The notes: generated by a model from the sequence alone, not told the origin. DNA of 64,000 nucleotides from Bufo bufo (GCF_905171765.1 NC_053397.1:112671295-112735294), one strand, 5' to 3'; counted from the first letter of the stretch, positions 9,064 through 20,590 are shown. Made by a program: numbers and translations.

Positions 9064-10820
9064 TTGTGCGGAACATATCCAAGACTCCCAGTGGGACATA
9101 TCGTGGTGAACCTGACTGACATTCATCTAATCACAGACTGTCTGTCAGTCCTATCCAAGGGACTTAATTTTGGTTTGGTGAATGAGTTTAATGATACACA
9201 TTTTGAAATAGATTTATTTAAAGCAGTGAGGAAACTGAATCTACATTTAATACTTCCAGGACAAAAACCCAAGTCTAGAAGAATCAAAAGAGGTAGAAAC
9301 CCCTATTTACTATAGGTCCCCTATGATTTAATTTTTGTGAATATCAAGATAACTCTGACAGACAGATGATAGAAACCCTTTTAGAATTGCAAGGGTGTGC
9401 AATGGAGACACAATCAGAACATAGTGAGACACAACAGGTGTTTTCGAGAGGAGTTAAAACCACTTTTACTCCACCCTTGCCGGCCGGCTCCAGCCTCGAC
9501 CTTTTTCAGAGACAGGTTATTAAGGAAATTAAAGCCCTGACCTATCTTAAGGAAAGGTCCAATCTGAAGGAGTGGGAGCGTGGTGCTCTAGACTGGATTT
9601 CTAAAAATATAGACATAATAATTAAACCGACCGACAAGGGTAGAAAAATTGTGGTGATGTATAAGAAGCAATACATGAAAGAGCCAACACGTCAGCTGAG
9701 TGACAATAAGACATACTTACCCCTGAAAACTAGCCCGATGGGTAAATATCAAATACAATTAAGAGCCCTATTATGGAAATATGTAGATAAAGAAATCTTA
9801 TCCAAGCGTACTGCAGAGAAACTTTTTCCACTTTTTCCTATTAAGCCAGTATGATATCACATGCCGAAAATACACAAGTCACTGGTAGACGTCCCATCGT
9901 GTCGGGCATTGGGTCACTGACCGAGCCCCTTTTCCAGTATTTAGACTGGATGTTACGACCGCTTTTACAAGGGATTCCGTCATACCTGGAGGACAACAGT
10001 GACTTTCTTGGAGCTCTCAAAGAAATTGAGTGGCAAGAGGATTACCTGCTGGCTTCAATAGATGTGGAAAGCTTGTACACCAGAATACCTCAGGCGCGAG
10101 GTGTGCATAATATCTGTAGTCTATTAACTAGGCTCGGTAAGAACGCACACTATACGGAGTTCATAGGGGAAGCACTGTCCTTTTGTATTGTCTCACAACT
10201 CCTTTTTGTTCAGCAATGGTACAGTCAAGTAGCAGGCACTGCTATGGGGACACCAGTCTCCTGTACCTTTGCTAATCAATTTTTGGCAACTTTTGAAGAG
10301 AAATATATATTTTTACAGTCAACAATCCATATATTAAACATATCAGGATATTTCTAAGATAAATCGATGTCTTTATTATATGGGCTGGTGATCAGAATCT
10401 GTTCCACTCCTTTTGTACAGTATCTTAATGACATCAACGATATGAACATGCGATTTACTAGTAGAATAGTAGAACAGCAAGAACTCGAGTTTTTAGATGT
10501 ATTAGTCAGTGTTAAATATGGATATATAGAAAACCCACCTCGACAAATGCTCTATCACACTTCAGGAGTTTCCATCCCTCACATGTGCTGACAGCGGTCC
10601 CCTATGGCCAATTTTTATTGTTGGCAAGAATTATCACAAACCTAGAAGTATTTGAAGAGCAGTGCAGTGAGCTGAAGATACGACTACTACAAAGGGGATA
10701 TCCAGGGAAAATCATTGAAAGACCTTATCAAAAAGTGCACACTCAAAGGGCTAATGGCCTAATATCACCAATGTTCACATTTGAATATTCCCCTATGGCC
10801 CAAATAATAAAAAAATAACT
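9064..10820 (+). pseudogene. PLE reverse transcriptase (broken)
   Basis: The protein would copy PLE RNA at the target. Segments are read in successive frames. 9064-9315 holds LSKGLNFG. 9366-9854 holds IIIKPTDKG and RQLSDNKTYL, the typical PLE entry to the RT domain. 9851-10357 holds ASIDVESLYTRIP and AMGTPVSCTFANQF, the RT palm motifs. 10360-10591 holds FVQYLNDIN and LEFLDV. The catalytic box is damaged: near 10360 the frame reads a stop, then I-D-V-F-I-I-W, where family members have two adjacent aspartates. Several frameshifts and stops make it nonfunctional. Confidence 0.85.
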
Positions 10821-11263
10821 ATCCTGAACAATTGGCATATGCTGCAAAGAGATCATCTCTTGAGAGAGAACACAAGAATATGCCTATTGTTAGTTTTAGA
10901 CATACTAAAACTATAGGAGATGTCATTACTGATAGCAGATTTGTGAGTTCACAAACCAATTGGTTTGGACAAGTGGGGGCCAAGGGGAAATTTTAGATGT
11001 GGACACTGCTCTACGTGCGATTTTATGTACAGAGGCACATCGATCCATATAGGAGGTATACAGCACACAGTCATAGAGTTTATTAATTGTAAAACTACAT
11101 ATGTGGTATGTCATTCTCTGTCCGTGTGGCCGATTTTTATATAGGCAAAACCTACAGGCCCCTATACATTCGCTTTAGGGAACATAAGAAATCAATTGAA
11201 ACTGGTATCGGAGCGACACGCCTCATTGAACATATACACACTATGCATCAAGGAGATCAGTCT
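10821..11263 (+). pseudogene. PLE linker and GIY-YIG endonuclease (truncated)
   Basis: The frame near 10830-11120 encodes FRCGHCSTC and FINCKTTYVVY, the Cys-rich linker before GIY-YIG in PLEs. A frameshift near 11115 leads to a cysteine-proline-like stretch, then FYIGKTYRPLYIRFREHKKSI, which contains the YIG element and the conserved Arg/Glu-His region of GIY-YIG nucleases. The domain stops after TMHQGDQS where CR1-A begins, so the C-terminal part is missing. The nuclease would nick target DNA to prime reverse transcription. Confidence 0.8.
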
Positions 11264-11917
11264 AGAAGACTTAAAGGTAGGCAGACAATGTCATAGAGCA
11301 GCAGGAAATGCTAGCAGAATGCTTGGGTGTATAGGGAGAGGAATTACCAGTAGAAAGAGGGAGGTGCTCATGCCGCTCTACAGAGCACTAGTGAAACCTC
11401 ATTTGGAGTATTGTGCGCAGTACTGGAGGCCATATCTCCAGAAGGATATTGATACTTTGGAGAGAGTTCAGAGAAGAGCTACTAAACTAGTACATGGATT
11501 GCAGGATAAAACTTACCAGGAAAGATTAAAGGACCTTAACATGTATAGCTTGGAAGAAAGACGAGACAGAGGGGATATGATAGAAACTTTTAAATACATA
11601 AAGGGAATCAACAAGGTAAAAGAGGAGAGAATATTTAAAAGAAAAACTGCTACAAGAGGACAGTTTTAAATTAGAGGGGCAAAGGTTTAAAAGTAATATC
11701 AGGAAGTATTACTTTACTGAGAGAGTAGTTGATGCATGAAATACCCTGCAGAAGTGGTAGCTGCAAATACAGTGAAGGAGTTTAAGCATGCATGGGATAG
11801 GCATAAGGCCATCCTTCATATAAGATGGGGCCAAGGGCTATTCATAGTATTCAGTATATTGGGCAGACTAGATGGGCCAAATGGTTCTTATCTGCCGTCA
11901 CATTCTATGTTTCTATC
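11264..11917 (+). mobile_element. CR1-A: 5'-truncated CR1 LINE fragment
   Basis: This is the last 650 bases of a CR1-type non-LTR retrotransposon. It matches CR1-B (52360-53018) closely along its whole length. It ends with cacattctatg and ttctat, the short 3' repeat unit typical of CR1. It begins abruptly inside the PLE GIY-YIG domain, so it is a 5'-truncated insertion. Confidence 0.85.
11270..11830 (+). pseudogene. CR1-A reverse transcriptase C-terminal tail
   Basis: The translated fragment holds the thumb/tail motifs MPLYRALVKPHLEYC, ERVQRRATKL and YSLEERRDRGDMIE, which follow the RT domain in CR1, L2 and related LINEs. It carries no catalytic residues. A stop in the middle (about 11668) and frame changes show it is dead. 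A second copy of the same protein tail, with one less break, lies at 52505-52930. Confidence 0.85.
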
Positions 11918-12546
11918 AAAAAAAAGCTGAATGAATAATGAGAACGAATGCCATGGGATCTTTAGGTCTGAATGATAATTAAATAAAGACAGCCAGGTCA
12001 TTTTTATGTTGTTTTTAATACGTGAATCCTAATGCACTATATATACCCCAAAAATTATTTCTAAAAAACATACAACTAATCCCGCAAAATAAAACAAAAA
12101 TTTAGAAGAAAAAAAATAGTTATGACTGCTGGAACACGAAGTAGGAAAATGTTACTGGTCCATAAGGCTAAAATGAATTATGTCACTAAGGGGTTAAAAA
12201 ATGCAATTGTGTCCCCTGATTTACTTCCGACACATTAAAAATGTACAATAAAAAAGTGACGTTTTAATGACTGGACATACACAGTTCCAGTTGCCTTTCT
12301 GCTTAAAACGCATTGTGCTGATGGTCTTATGACCAAAATATTCAATTTCCAGGGGGAGGATCAAAATGGACGATTTGCAGTTTTTTTTAGGTCTCTTCAC
12401 CTGCCCCAAAAAAGTAATAAGAGATCAAAATGAACATGGAAAATCGCCATGTCCTCAAAATGTTTATCTAGTACTATTCTAAATGTATTGAGGGAGAAAG
12501 GGGTATGGTTTACTATTGTTAAAACTCCAATAAAAATGTATTTATT
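11918..12546. other. Unassigned AT-rich DNA
   Basis: No coding region is seen. The stretch ending cactaaggggttaa (12184-12198) resembles the end of a nonautonomous DNA transposon common in amphibians, but its other end was not found. Confidence 0.3.
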
Positions 12547-12550
12547 TTAA

Positions 12551-12931
12551 AAGGGTTGTCTGATGCCAATAATAATTGCTTTTCAAATGTAACTGATTAA
12601 GTTGTAGAATCATATTTACCTGCTTCCTGCCGATCCAGTCCTCCTCTCTGGCTTAGGTGTGTTGTGTTCCCTGGAGTGTTTACATCCAGTGCAGCATGGG
12701 CATATTCTCCTCTGCAGCCAATGACTGGCTTCAGCAGTGTTATGCCGCTTGTGGCCATGTCACTGGCTGCAGCGGAGCATATGTCCATCCTGCAACGGTT
12801 ATAAACACTCCAGAGAACAGAATATGGACACATCTGAGCCAGGGCGGAGGACAGGAGAGGCAGGGAGCAGGTAAGTATGAATCTTCAGCTTGGTGAGAGG
12901 CTGCAAAATGTCCTTACTCCCAGAGAACCCC
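12551..12931. mobile_element. TTAA-type MITE (AGGG..GTCTGA family), copy 1
   Basis: The left end reads TTAAAAGGGTTGTCTGATG and the right end reads AGAACCCCTTTA, so the ends are inverted. The interior (12600-12880) is an imperfect palindrome: cctgcttcctgccgatccag pairs loosely with ggacaggagaggcagggagcagg. No ORF belongs to it. Related ends occur at 25831-27760 and 53950-56943. Confidence 0.6.
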
Positions 12932-13112
12932 TTTACATATAAATCAACACTGTGTACAGGTACACTTAAAGTCTATCAGAAAAACTACTATACATAAGCA
13001 TAATTGCACAATTGGCATGCTGCTGATTTCAAAATCTGCATGGAAGATTTAAAAAAACAAACAAAATGTACTTGACATTTTTCAAATCTCATTCACTTTG
13101 ATGGTACTGTAA

Positions 13113-13879
13113 GGCCGAGTTCACACGGGCGAGATTTCCGAGCGGGTGCAATGCGGGAGGTGAATGCATTGCACCCGCACTGAATCTGGACCCATTAATT
13201 TCTATGGGGCTGTGCACATGAGCTGTGATTTTCACGCATCACTTATGCGTTGCGTGAAAATCGCAGCATGCTCTATATTGTGCGTTTATCACGCAACACA
13301 GGCACCATAGAAGTCAATGGGGCTGAGTAAAAATCGCAAGCATCCGCAATCAAGTGCGGATGCGGTGCGATTTTCACGCATGGTTGCTAAGATGACAGTC
13401 TATTCACTGTATTATTTTTCCTTATAACATGGTGGTGATGGACCATGTGATCTGAAGTCACAACAAGTCCTTTAGCCGGCAGCTCATGATTAAAGAAGTA
13501 AGAAGAGACCGGCAGCTACGCGATCAAGAAGAGAAGGTGAGTTAATTATTTTTTATTTTTTAACCCTCAATTGACCACCTACTAAGCATTCTGTATTAAA
13601 GAATGCTATTATGTTTCCTTATAACCATGTTATAAGGGAAAATAATAACCTCTACACAACACCGAACCCAAACCTGAATCTCTGTGAAGAAGTTCGGGTC
13701 TGGGTACCACAGACAGTTTTTTTTTATCACGCGCGTGCAAAATGCATTGCACCCGCACAATAAAAACTGAACAACGGAACGCAATCGCAGTCAAAACTGA
13801 CTTCAATTGGGTACCTACTCGCGCGGGTTTGCCGCAACACATCCAGACTTTATCCGGACACGCTTGTGTGAACTCCGCC
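13113..13879. mobile_element. Harbinger-like MITE with TAA target duplication
   Basis: The termini are GGCCGAGTTCACACGGGCG and CGCTTGTGTGAACTCCGCC, flanked on both sides by TAA (13110-13112, 13880-13882). The interior contains inverted sub-repeats around gtgcaatgc and gattttcacgc. A 3-base TWA duplication and the absence of coding capacity fit a nonautonomous PIF/Harbinger element. Confidence 0.75.
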
Positions 13880-13882
13880 TAA

Positions 13883-14930
13883 TACTTTTTCTTCTGCGTG
13901 AAAATCGCGGTTCGCTTTGATTGCCTCTTTGTTGACGCATAGGTGTCTCCAGTAATTGTCTTGTGTGGCATGAATTCTAGTAATAAAATGCCTTCTGTAT
14001 CCCAAAAAACTTGTCATGATCTTTCCTGCTGACTGCTGCACACAACATTTCTTTGGAGTTGGTTACCCCTTGTGCTTCTATTGCATGGACTTTTGTTTGG
14101 TCTCAGGATCATGATGGTGAACCCCTGTTTAATCACCTATAATAATTTGAGAATAGAAGTCTCCAGGATTTTCTCTAAGCATGTCTAAATTTTCTTGGCT
14201 AAATTGTGGGTGACAAGTTTTTTTGCGACTCCCACCAGGAACTGACCTTCGATATACCTAATTCATGAGCTAGAACACTGACTTTGACCCGACAATCTTC
14301 CAAAATCCTGGCCTCCGCTTCACGGCACATTTCCTTTGAAGATGCTTCGAGAGGTCGACCATCTTCAATTGATTCCCTACCCCATTTAAACTGCTTGACC
14401 CAAAACTTTATTTTGTAGTAGGAAGGTGCATCATCACCATATACAGCAATTAAAGATGAGAGACGTGACTTCAGATGCTACATCCGAAGTCGCTTTGCTA
14501 AAAAAAAATTGTTATTATGTACGGAGATTCGTCTCCATTCAGTATTAGAATGTATGGGCTCCGATGAGCCGAAGTAAGTTATTCACAAAGTTGTGCGAGA
14601 CTTCATTGAATAGCTTCGGTAATTTATTATAATGAAAAAAACAAGTTTGGTTCCAAGTTTTTAAGTGGTTTTTCACTGTAATAATCAAATACTGAAGTTA
14701 TTCAACGAAGTCTCACGCGACTTTGTGAATAACTTATTTTGGCTCATCAGAGCCCATACATTCCACTACTGTTTGGAGACCAATCTCGTACAGGATTAAC
14801 AAATTTTTTTTCAAAGCGGCTTCGGATGTAGCATCCGAAGCTCTCTTTACTCATCTCGAACAGCAATCATCTATTCATGGATTTATAGGAATTTCATTGT
14901 GGAAAGAAGCTCCAAATCCCTCACTTTCTT
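13883..14930 (-). pseudogene. mariner-type transposase relic, split by a MITE
   Basis: On the minus strand 14445 down to about 14220 reads YGDDAPSYYKIKFWVKQFK and then GRESIEDGRP, the helix-turn-helix region of mariner transposases. Further down to 13883 the frames hold TITG-like and EAIKANR stretches that match later parts of the catalytic domain. Frame changes and stops are frequent, and the acidic catalytic residues are not all recognisable. The part before YGDD is separated by the MITE at 14453-14861. The protein would have been a DD34D cut-and-paste transposase. Confidence 0.7.
14453..14861. mobile_element. Palindromic hAT-like MITE inside the mariner relic
   Basis: The two halves are inverted copies: cttcagatgctacatccgaa near the left and ttcggatgtagcatccgaag near the right, with cttcg.taa.ttattcac arms inside. 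The flanks AGCAATTA (14445-14452) and AGCAATCA (14862-14869) form an 8-base target duplication with one mismatch, as expected for hAT elements. Confidence 0.7.
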
Positions 14931-15760
14931 TGTAGACCTGCACTGTACTGCCCTTGCCATCCTATCATTTCCAGTGCTTTTCATCAGACTGAGCTGCTAC
15001 TGTGTGTTGCATGTCCAGGCACGTCTCAACCTGCACAGACATGCTCCGCTCTTTGATACAGACAGAAAATGCTGCAGTAGATAACTTATTGAACACCCCT
15101 CGTATTACAGTTCATGGTACAAGCGATCGGATGATCACATGTTCAAGTCCCCTAAGGGAACTAAAAATGACAGTTAAAATAAATAAAATAACACAACATT
15201 AAGTTCAAATCTGCCCCCCTTTTCCAATTTTGTACATTAAAATAAACAATTTACCAATTAACATAATGGGTATTACCACATCCAAAAATGTCCAAACTTG
15301 TAAAATATAAACATTTTTCATGCATGGAGAATGCAAGCCCTAACATAGCACTGTTTTTTCAAAAGTTGTAAAACATAAAAACCACACACATTAGGTATTG
15401 CTCTAATCGTGCTGACCTGCAGAATAAGGCAGTCATGTCATTTTTATAGAAAAACAAAATAAATGTCAGACCAAATTTGTGTGCAAAGAAAGCCATAAGA
15501 TTCTAATTTGTTCATATATTTCATTCTTGTATGAAGGAGCTGACTTTGGCATTTAATACTTGCAAGCTTCCCTATTTGGTGTGTGGTTTTTCCTTTTATT
15601 TTTTTTTGTTTGTCTTTTCTATGGTTATGGCTCACTAGGACACTTACTATGTTATTTACTACATAAAGCAACAGAAAACTGTGTGTTGTATATAATATAC
15701 AGATTTATTGAAGTATGCAGACTTTACTCTTTTCTTATCTTGCCATTAATTCTTCCACAG
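14931..15760. other. Noncoding DNA with a possible SINE-like segment
   Basis: Around 15100-15180 the sequence ggatgatcacatgttcaagtcccc followed by an A-rich tail resembles a tRNA-type B-box region of a SINE, but no A box is clear. The region 15230-15470 is AT-rich and resembles the body of a nonautonomous DNA transposon. The last 40 bases form a pyrimidine-rich splice acceptor for the exon at 15761. Confidence 0.35.
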
Positions 15761-15903
15761 TTGCAATCAACCTGATTGTTCAGCACATCCAGGATATTTT
15801 AACTGGTGGTTTAACAAAGCGGCAAACCAATGGTTATACGAACGGTTACAGCAGCCATCGGAGTAGGCATTCCTCAGAGTCCAGCAGCAGCCGACCTCAC
15901 TAA
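15761..15903 (+). CDS. Candidate terminal exon of a host gene (46 codons, unknown protein)
   Basis: A pyrimidine-rich tract ending TTCTTCCACAG precedes 15761. The open frame then encodes [19 protein letters not shown], followed by a hydrophilic tail of Asn-Gly-Tyr, Ser-His-Arg and Ser repeats, and stops at TAA (15901-15903). The first codon is split (one base from a previous exon). The hydrophobic first 12 residues look like an amphipathic helix, as at the end of a KH-type fold, and the Ser/Arg/His-rich tail looks disordered. I do not recognise the gene. It fits none of the transposable elements nearby, and AT-rich DNA with two AATAAA signals follows. No upstream exon was found between 11.9 and 15.7 kb; it would lie beyond the insertions to the left. 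Confidence 0.45.
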
Positions 15904-16796
15904 CGTGCCCAGTGAAAATGTAACCTGTGTACAAGATTCTTGCAGCTGTACCATGGAGAGACAAGAATCCAGGCTTTATTTGGAGCGAAATAATTTCTTA
16001 CAGCATATTTACATGCTGACAAGTGCTCAACAAGAGAAGTGTTACTTGACTACTGCAACTAGAACCAAACCTGCTGGAATTTGCTCATGTCTGTGCGGGA
16101 GATGGAAATTGGTGGCTTGGTATGCTCATGGTTTGTTGTAGGTTGTTTTTTTTGTTTTTTGTTTTTTGTTTTTTTTTGTAACTGAACTAAGGGAATGTTA
16201 TGGTGGCTATGGTTATCAAAACTTGAACACTCACATTAACTACTGTAAATTCATACATCTCCATGGAATCCAGTTGTTTTGTATTTTGTCTCAATGTGGT
16301 TTCTGTACTATCCAGTTATTTGCCACAAATGTATTCTTTAAAGGTTTGGCATTCTAAGTGTTTAATGAGAAGACATGGTGAGCATGCATGGGTTATACCT
16401 TGTATTTAATTCGGTTTGTTTCAGCCTACTATGTAATATAACGGGTGTTTCTAAACTTGGCAGACCAAAACTCTTGCACTTCTGATATGCAAGTGGTGTG
16501 GTAAATTACATTTTCATTGTTTTTGAAGCTGGCAATTATTTGTTGTATTTAGTTTCTTTCCTGTGATATTGCTTATATTTTTGTTTGATCTTTACAGACA
16601 TCCACCCTTTTGTGGATCAACTTATTATATGATCTGCTAACTGGGTGCCACAAATATAAAAATTACAAATCTAAAAAAATAAAAATTTTACTTTGAGCTG
16701 TTGGGTTACTGTATTTCAACTTGTAATATATTAACATGAATGTGCCCAGATAGGTTAAAATAATTTACATGTACCATTTATGTATGTAAAATAAAA
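15904..16796 (+). other. Possible 3' UTR of the candidate host exon
   Basis: Long AT-rich unique-looking DNA without ORFs. AATAAA occurs at about 16679-16684 and again at 16790-16795. DIRS-2 begins 1-2 bases after the second signal. Confidence 0.4.
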
Positions 16797-16915
16797 TTTC
16801 CACTTCACCACCATGACGGCCCAGAGAGATTGACCCCTGACCTCTGTAGGGGCAGGAACAGAGATAGGTTAAAAGGAACCCTCGCACCACCTTCACCAGT
16901 GAGTTCCTGCCCCTA
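16797..16915. repeat. DIRS-2 left inverted terminal repeat
   Basis: Reads tttccacttcaccaccatga and continues through acctctgtaggggcaggaac. The complement is at about 22700-22800. The right end extends about 35 bases further, to 22835, with TTACCGGTAA. The two unequal ends are joined in the ICR. Confidence 0.85.
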
Positions 16916-17471
16916 TAGCGGCCAGGACAGAGAAAAGTCCTCTCTGGTTTTCAGGGAGGTGAAATGTATAAAAGACCACTTATTTTTTTTTTTCGGTACC
17001 TGGGTGCCGCATCAGCAGAAATTTTGCTTCCCTTGCGGGCCTCCCACCCAGGACTGCATCCCCTGCTCTCCGGCGGACTTCGTTCCAAAGCTGACCTGTT
17101 GTGCGGGAGCCTGCCCTGAGCTGCCGCGGGGTTGCCTACCTCCCTGTGTAGGTAGCTGGCCGGGAGGACGTTTGCGCAGGCGCGCGCGTCTGACGTCACT
17201 TCTGGGCGAGACCCGGGAGTGGACGTCTTCAAAAACTCACATGCACTTTCCTGCTGCGCTCTCTGCTTTGCTGGGCAAGATGTCGGACCAGGAAAAGGAG
17301 CCACAGTAGACCGCTCCAGAGTGCCCCTGCGTGAGTAGCCCACCTGGGCATGCCGGCAGCTTGACATATGCTGATCTCGCAGGGATGGAGCCTCAGGTAA
17401 CCACTGGGTAGGAGCCCCCCCCCTCCCCTAAGGTCTTCTGGTATAATGCACCTATACTGGATCTGCCAAAA

Positions 17472-18576
17472 TTGATGGGCTGCTATCTCACTTTAGGCCA
17501 AACTAGCTTTGAAAAAGCCCAGCAAGACCGCCAGATGCATCCAGTGCTCCGTGATTATCCTAAGAAACTTTGCAAGGATTGTATTGCCAGGATTGTGAGA
17601 GAAGAACAACCCTCAATTATGCGGGAATTTAGAACTATGATTCAGGAGGAAGTTAAATCTTCTCTAGCCTCCCTCCGTGAGGACCCCCTGGGGGCTCGCC
17701 CACCCAAGCGTCCCAGAATGGCGGACCTCGCCTCCTCAGACTCCCAGGATTTGGAGGGCAAGGCCTCATCTTCCAAAAAGGAGGGCAACGAGTACCCTCT
17801 ATCAGAGGGCGAAATCGTCGAGGAATCTAGAAAATTCTTCTTCACTCCTAGCGAGATGAGTGATCTGCTAAAAGCGGTCAGGGATACAATGGGGGTGGAA
17901 GACATCCAGAGACTCCACTCAGTTCAGGAAGAGATGTTTGGGGGATTGAAGGTCAAACGTTCCCGTGTATTCCCCATAAATGAAAATATTAAAGAGATGG
18001 TGATGGACGAATGGGCCCATCCAGAAAAAAAACTAGGTATTTCCAAGGAATTCAGGAACCACCTTGTATTTGACCCGTCAGACTCTAAGATCTTTGGCGA
18101 GGTTCCCAGAATTGACGTCCAGGTGGCCAAAGTTAATTTAAAAAAAAACTCGCTACCATTCGAGGACTCCTCTCAGTTAAAGGACACCATGGAGAGGAAG
18201 GCGGACAGTCTATAAAAAAAATCCTGGGGGGCTATGATGTTCAGTGTTAAGACCAACATAGCTGCTACTTTAGTCGCCGGGTCTATGTACCTGTGGCTAA
18301 TTGAGTTAGAGAATCATCTAATCAACAAGACGTCCAGGGAACAAATATTAGACTGTATTGCCTTGTTAAAATCCGCCACCGGGTTCTTAGCGGATGCCTC
18401 CGCCGAGACAATTAGATTCTCGGCCAAGGACGCGGCTTTGTCCAATGCTGCCCGGAGGGCACTGTGGATGAAATCTTGGTCAGGCGACATCACTTCAAAA
18501 ATGAAGCTGTGCTCTATAGCCTTCTCGGGCGAATACGTGTTCGGTCCTGTATTGGACAAGATCCTCGAAGGCTACT
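17472..18576 (+). pseudogene. DIRS-2 gag-like ORF, split by a stop
   Basis: The first part (17472-18213) encodes 247 residues with a basic/acidic N-terminal half. It contains LSEGEIVEESRKFFFTPSEM, then RVFPINENIKEMVMDEWAHP. After a TAA in an A-run (18214) the frame resumes at 18234-18576 with MYLWLIELENHLI and ARRALWMKSWSGD. DIRS elements carry such an ORF upstream of pol; it probably encodes a nucleic-acid-binding structural protein. The ATG at 17472 opens the longest frame, but the true start could be earlier. Similar sequence features (DPGMIKHPR.) are seen in DIRS-3 gag. Confidence 0.7.
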
Positions 18577-20590
18577 GATAAAAAGAAAGTGTTCCCTGAA
18601 GAGAAAAACCCTAAAAATAAACCCTCCTTTCGTAACCAATACCTCCAAAATAGTTCCTGGTAAAGGAGTTACCCAAGAGGGGGGAAAGGTAGAGGATACC
18701 TCCTTAATCCCCAGAACAAGGGTGGTGAGAAACAGTATAGGGGGAAGATTATCCCAATTCTTTGCCCAGTGGCATCAGACTAATCCCAACCCCTGGGCGC
18801 AAGTTCTTATCAGAAACGGCTACAGGATAGTGTTATCTTCCCCCCTCCGAATGTATTTCTGGTATCTCACCACTCTTCCCCATTCAAGCAGAACCAAATT
18901 TGGAAGGCGGTCCAGAATCTTCTGGACTTGGGAGTAGTGGTTCCTGTTCCCGAGCTTCAACAGAGGCAGGGATTCTACTCCAACCTTTTCTTAGTAAAAA
19001 AGCCAGGGGGTTCCTTTCGCATGATTATAAACCTCAAAGTTAAACAGATTCGTAGTTAACAAAAAATTCAAAATGGAATCCCTAGACTCTACCATTCCTT
19101 TAATTCAAAAAGACGCGTTCCTTTGCACAATCGACCTGAAGGACGCATATTATCATGTTCCTATTCACATCCAGTTTCAGAGGCTCCTGCATTCTGCATT
19201 GAAGGATCACAGAGGCTCTGTTCACCATTTCCAGTTCGTGGCTCTCCTCTTCGGGCTGGCCTCAGCCCCAAGGATTTTCACGAAACTGGTGGTAGAGATG
19301 GTCGCCTCCCTGAGTTCTCAGGGGGTGACTGTCGTTCCTTACCTAGACTACTTTTTGCTGATTTCAGACTCTGTGGATCAGTCAATAGCGGATCAAGAGA
19401 CCTTCTGCACCCTTTTAACAGCCCTAGGTTGGGTGATAAACCTAAAAAAGTCATCCCTAGTTCCGGATACCAGGGTAAAATTCCTAGGGGTATTGCTGGA
19501 TTCGGTAAAACAGACAACCTTTCTTCCAGCAGAAAGAATTCAGAACCTTCAGACATCAATCAGGGCCTTCCTAGGACGTCGCTTCTTCTCCTTCAGAAAA
19601 ACAATGAGCCTTTTAGGTCAAATAACAGCCTGTATTGTAGCAGTCCCTTGGTGCCAGGTCCATTACAGGGCCCTTCAGTCCTGGCTTCTAAGGAGATGGG
19701 ACAAATATCTGTCCCCTCTAGACAAAAAGATACTGATCCCGGGCCATGTCAAATCTTCAGTCCGGTGGTGGCTTCACATAGAAAATCTAAAAAAGGGCAT
19801 GGTTTGGCTCAAAACCCCAGCAGTGCATGTTCAGACAGATGCCAGCGCAAAGGGATGAGGCGCAAAAATATACTCCGACCTTTACCAGGGAGCCTGGTCT
19901 CCGAAAATTGCAGCTTGGTACTCAAATTACAGGAAGCTTAGTGCAGTTTGGGAGACGATACGAGCAGCAGCTCCAAAACTAAAGAACGAGCATATAAAAA
20001 TCTATTCAGACAATGTAACGACCGTGTGCTACCTCAAACACCAGGGGGGCACACGGTCTCAAAAACTAGAAAGTCTGTCCAGAAGAATCTTCCTTTGGGG
20101 GGAAAAAATTTAAAATCCAGTATCTGCGATTCATTTAAAAGGAAGCCTAAACAGTGCTGCGGACTTCCTCAGCATGACCACTATAGGCCAGGGGGAAGGT
20201 CTCTAAACGTCAGAGATGGGGCCTCCCATTGGTAGATCTACTCGCTTCAAGGAAAAACGCAAAGGTATCAACTTTTTGCTCCCTAAACCCGAGGGACAGG
20301 CCTCTAGCGATCGACGCCTTCTCCCTGCACTGGAACTGGGATCTTGCATACGCCTTCCCTCCGTTCCCATTAATCCCAAGGGTTCTCCAGAAGATCAGCA
20401 GGGACAAGGCCAGAATAATCCTGGTCACCCGGTACTGGCCCAAGAGGAGCTGGTTCTCGATCCTAACCAACCTCTCCCCACAGGAAGTATTCATTCTCCC
20501 AAGGAGGAAAGATATCCTGATCCAGGGGCCGGTTCTCCATCCACATCCAGAGATCTTCAACCTCTCGGCTTGGATCCTGAGTCCGACCTT
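18577..20590 (+). pseudogene. DIRS-2 pol: RT, RNase H and methyltransferase-like domain (broken)
   Basis: The start region encodes GGRLSQFFAQWHQ (about 18740). RT motifs follow: NLFLVKKPGGSFRMIINLK (about 18980), a frameshift, then TIDLKDAYYHVPI (about 19127) and LASAPRIFTK. The catalytic box reads PYLDYFLL (about 19339), so the second aspartate has become Tyr. RNase H starts VQTDASAKG, then a stop (TGA near 19857) where a Trp codon would fit, and SDNVTTVCYLK follows. The last domain (20229-20590) reads VDLLASRKNAKV and LAYAFPPFPLIPRVL, the methyltransferase-like segment characteristic of DIRS pol. The lesions show it is inactive. Confidence 0.85.

Larger units (their letters stand above)
8743..11263 (+). 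mobile_element. Penelope-like element (PLE), degenerate, truncated by CR1-A
   Basis: The order is a short basic 5' part, a PLE-type N-terminal motif (LSKGLNF), reverse transcriptase, a linker with Cys-x2-Cys, and a GIY-YIG endonuclease. The element is broken into at least five frames. It ends where the CR1-A fragment begins at 11264. PLEs are a retroelement class whose RT is related to telomerase and whose endonuclease is GIY-YIG rather than an apurinic-type or DDE enzyme. Confidence 0.85.

Noticed and set aside
12657..12896. Short ORFs on both strands near 12.6-12.9 kb
   Set aside because: They lie on the two arms of an imperfect MITE palindrome and resemble each other for that reason.
15110..15180. 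A tRNA gene suggested by a B-box-like ggttcaagtc-type stretch
   Set aside because: No A box, cloverleaf or anticodon arm could be drawn; it looks like a SINE fragment at best.
19123..19941. A 272-aa open frame overlapping DIRS-2 RT in another frame
   Set aside because: The RT motifs are in the other frame; this frame has no recognisable domain and is a shadow.
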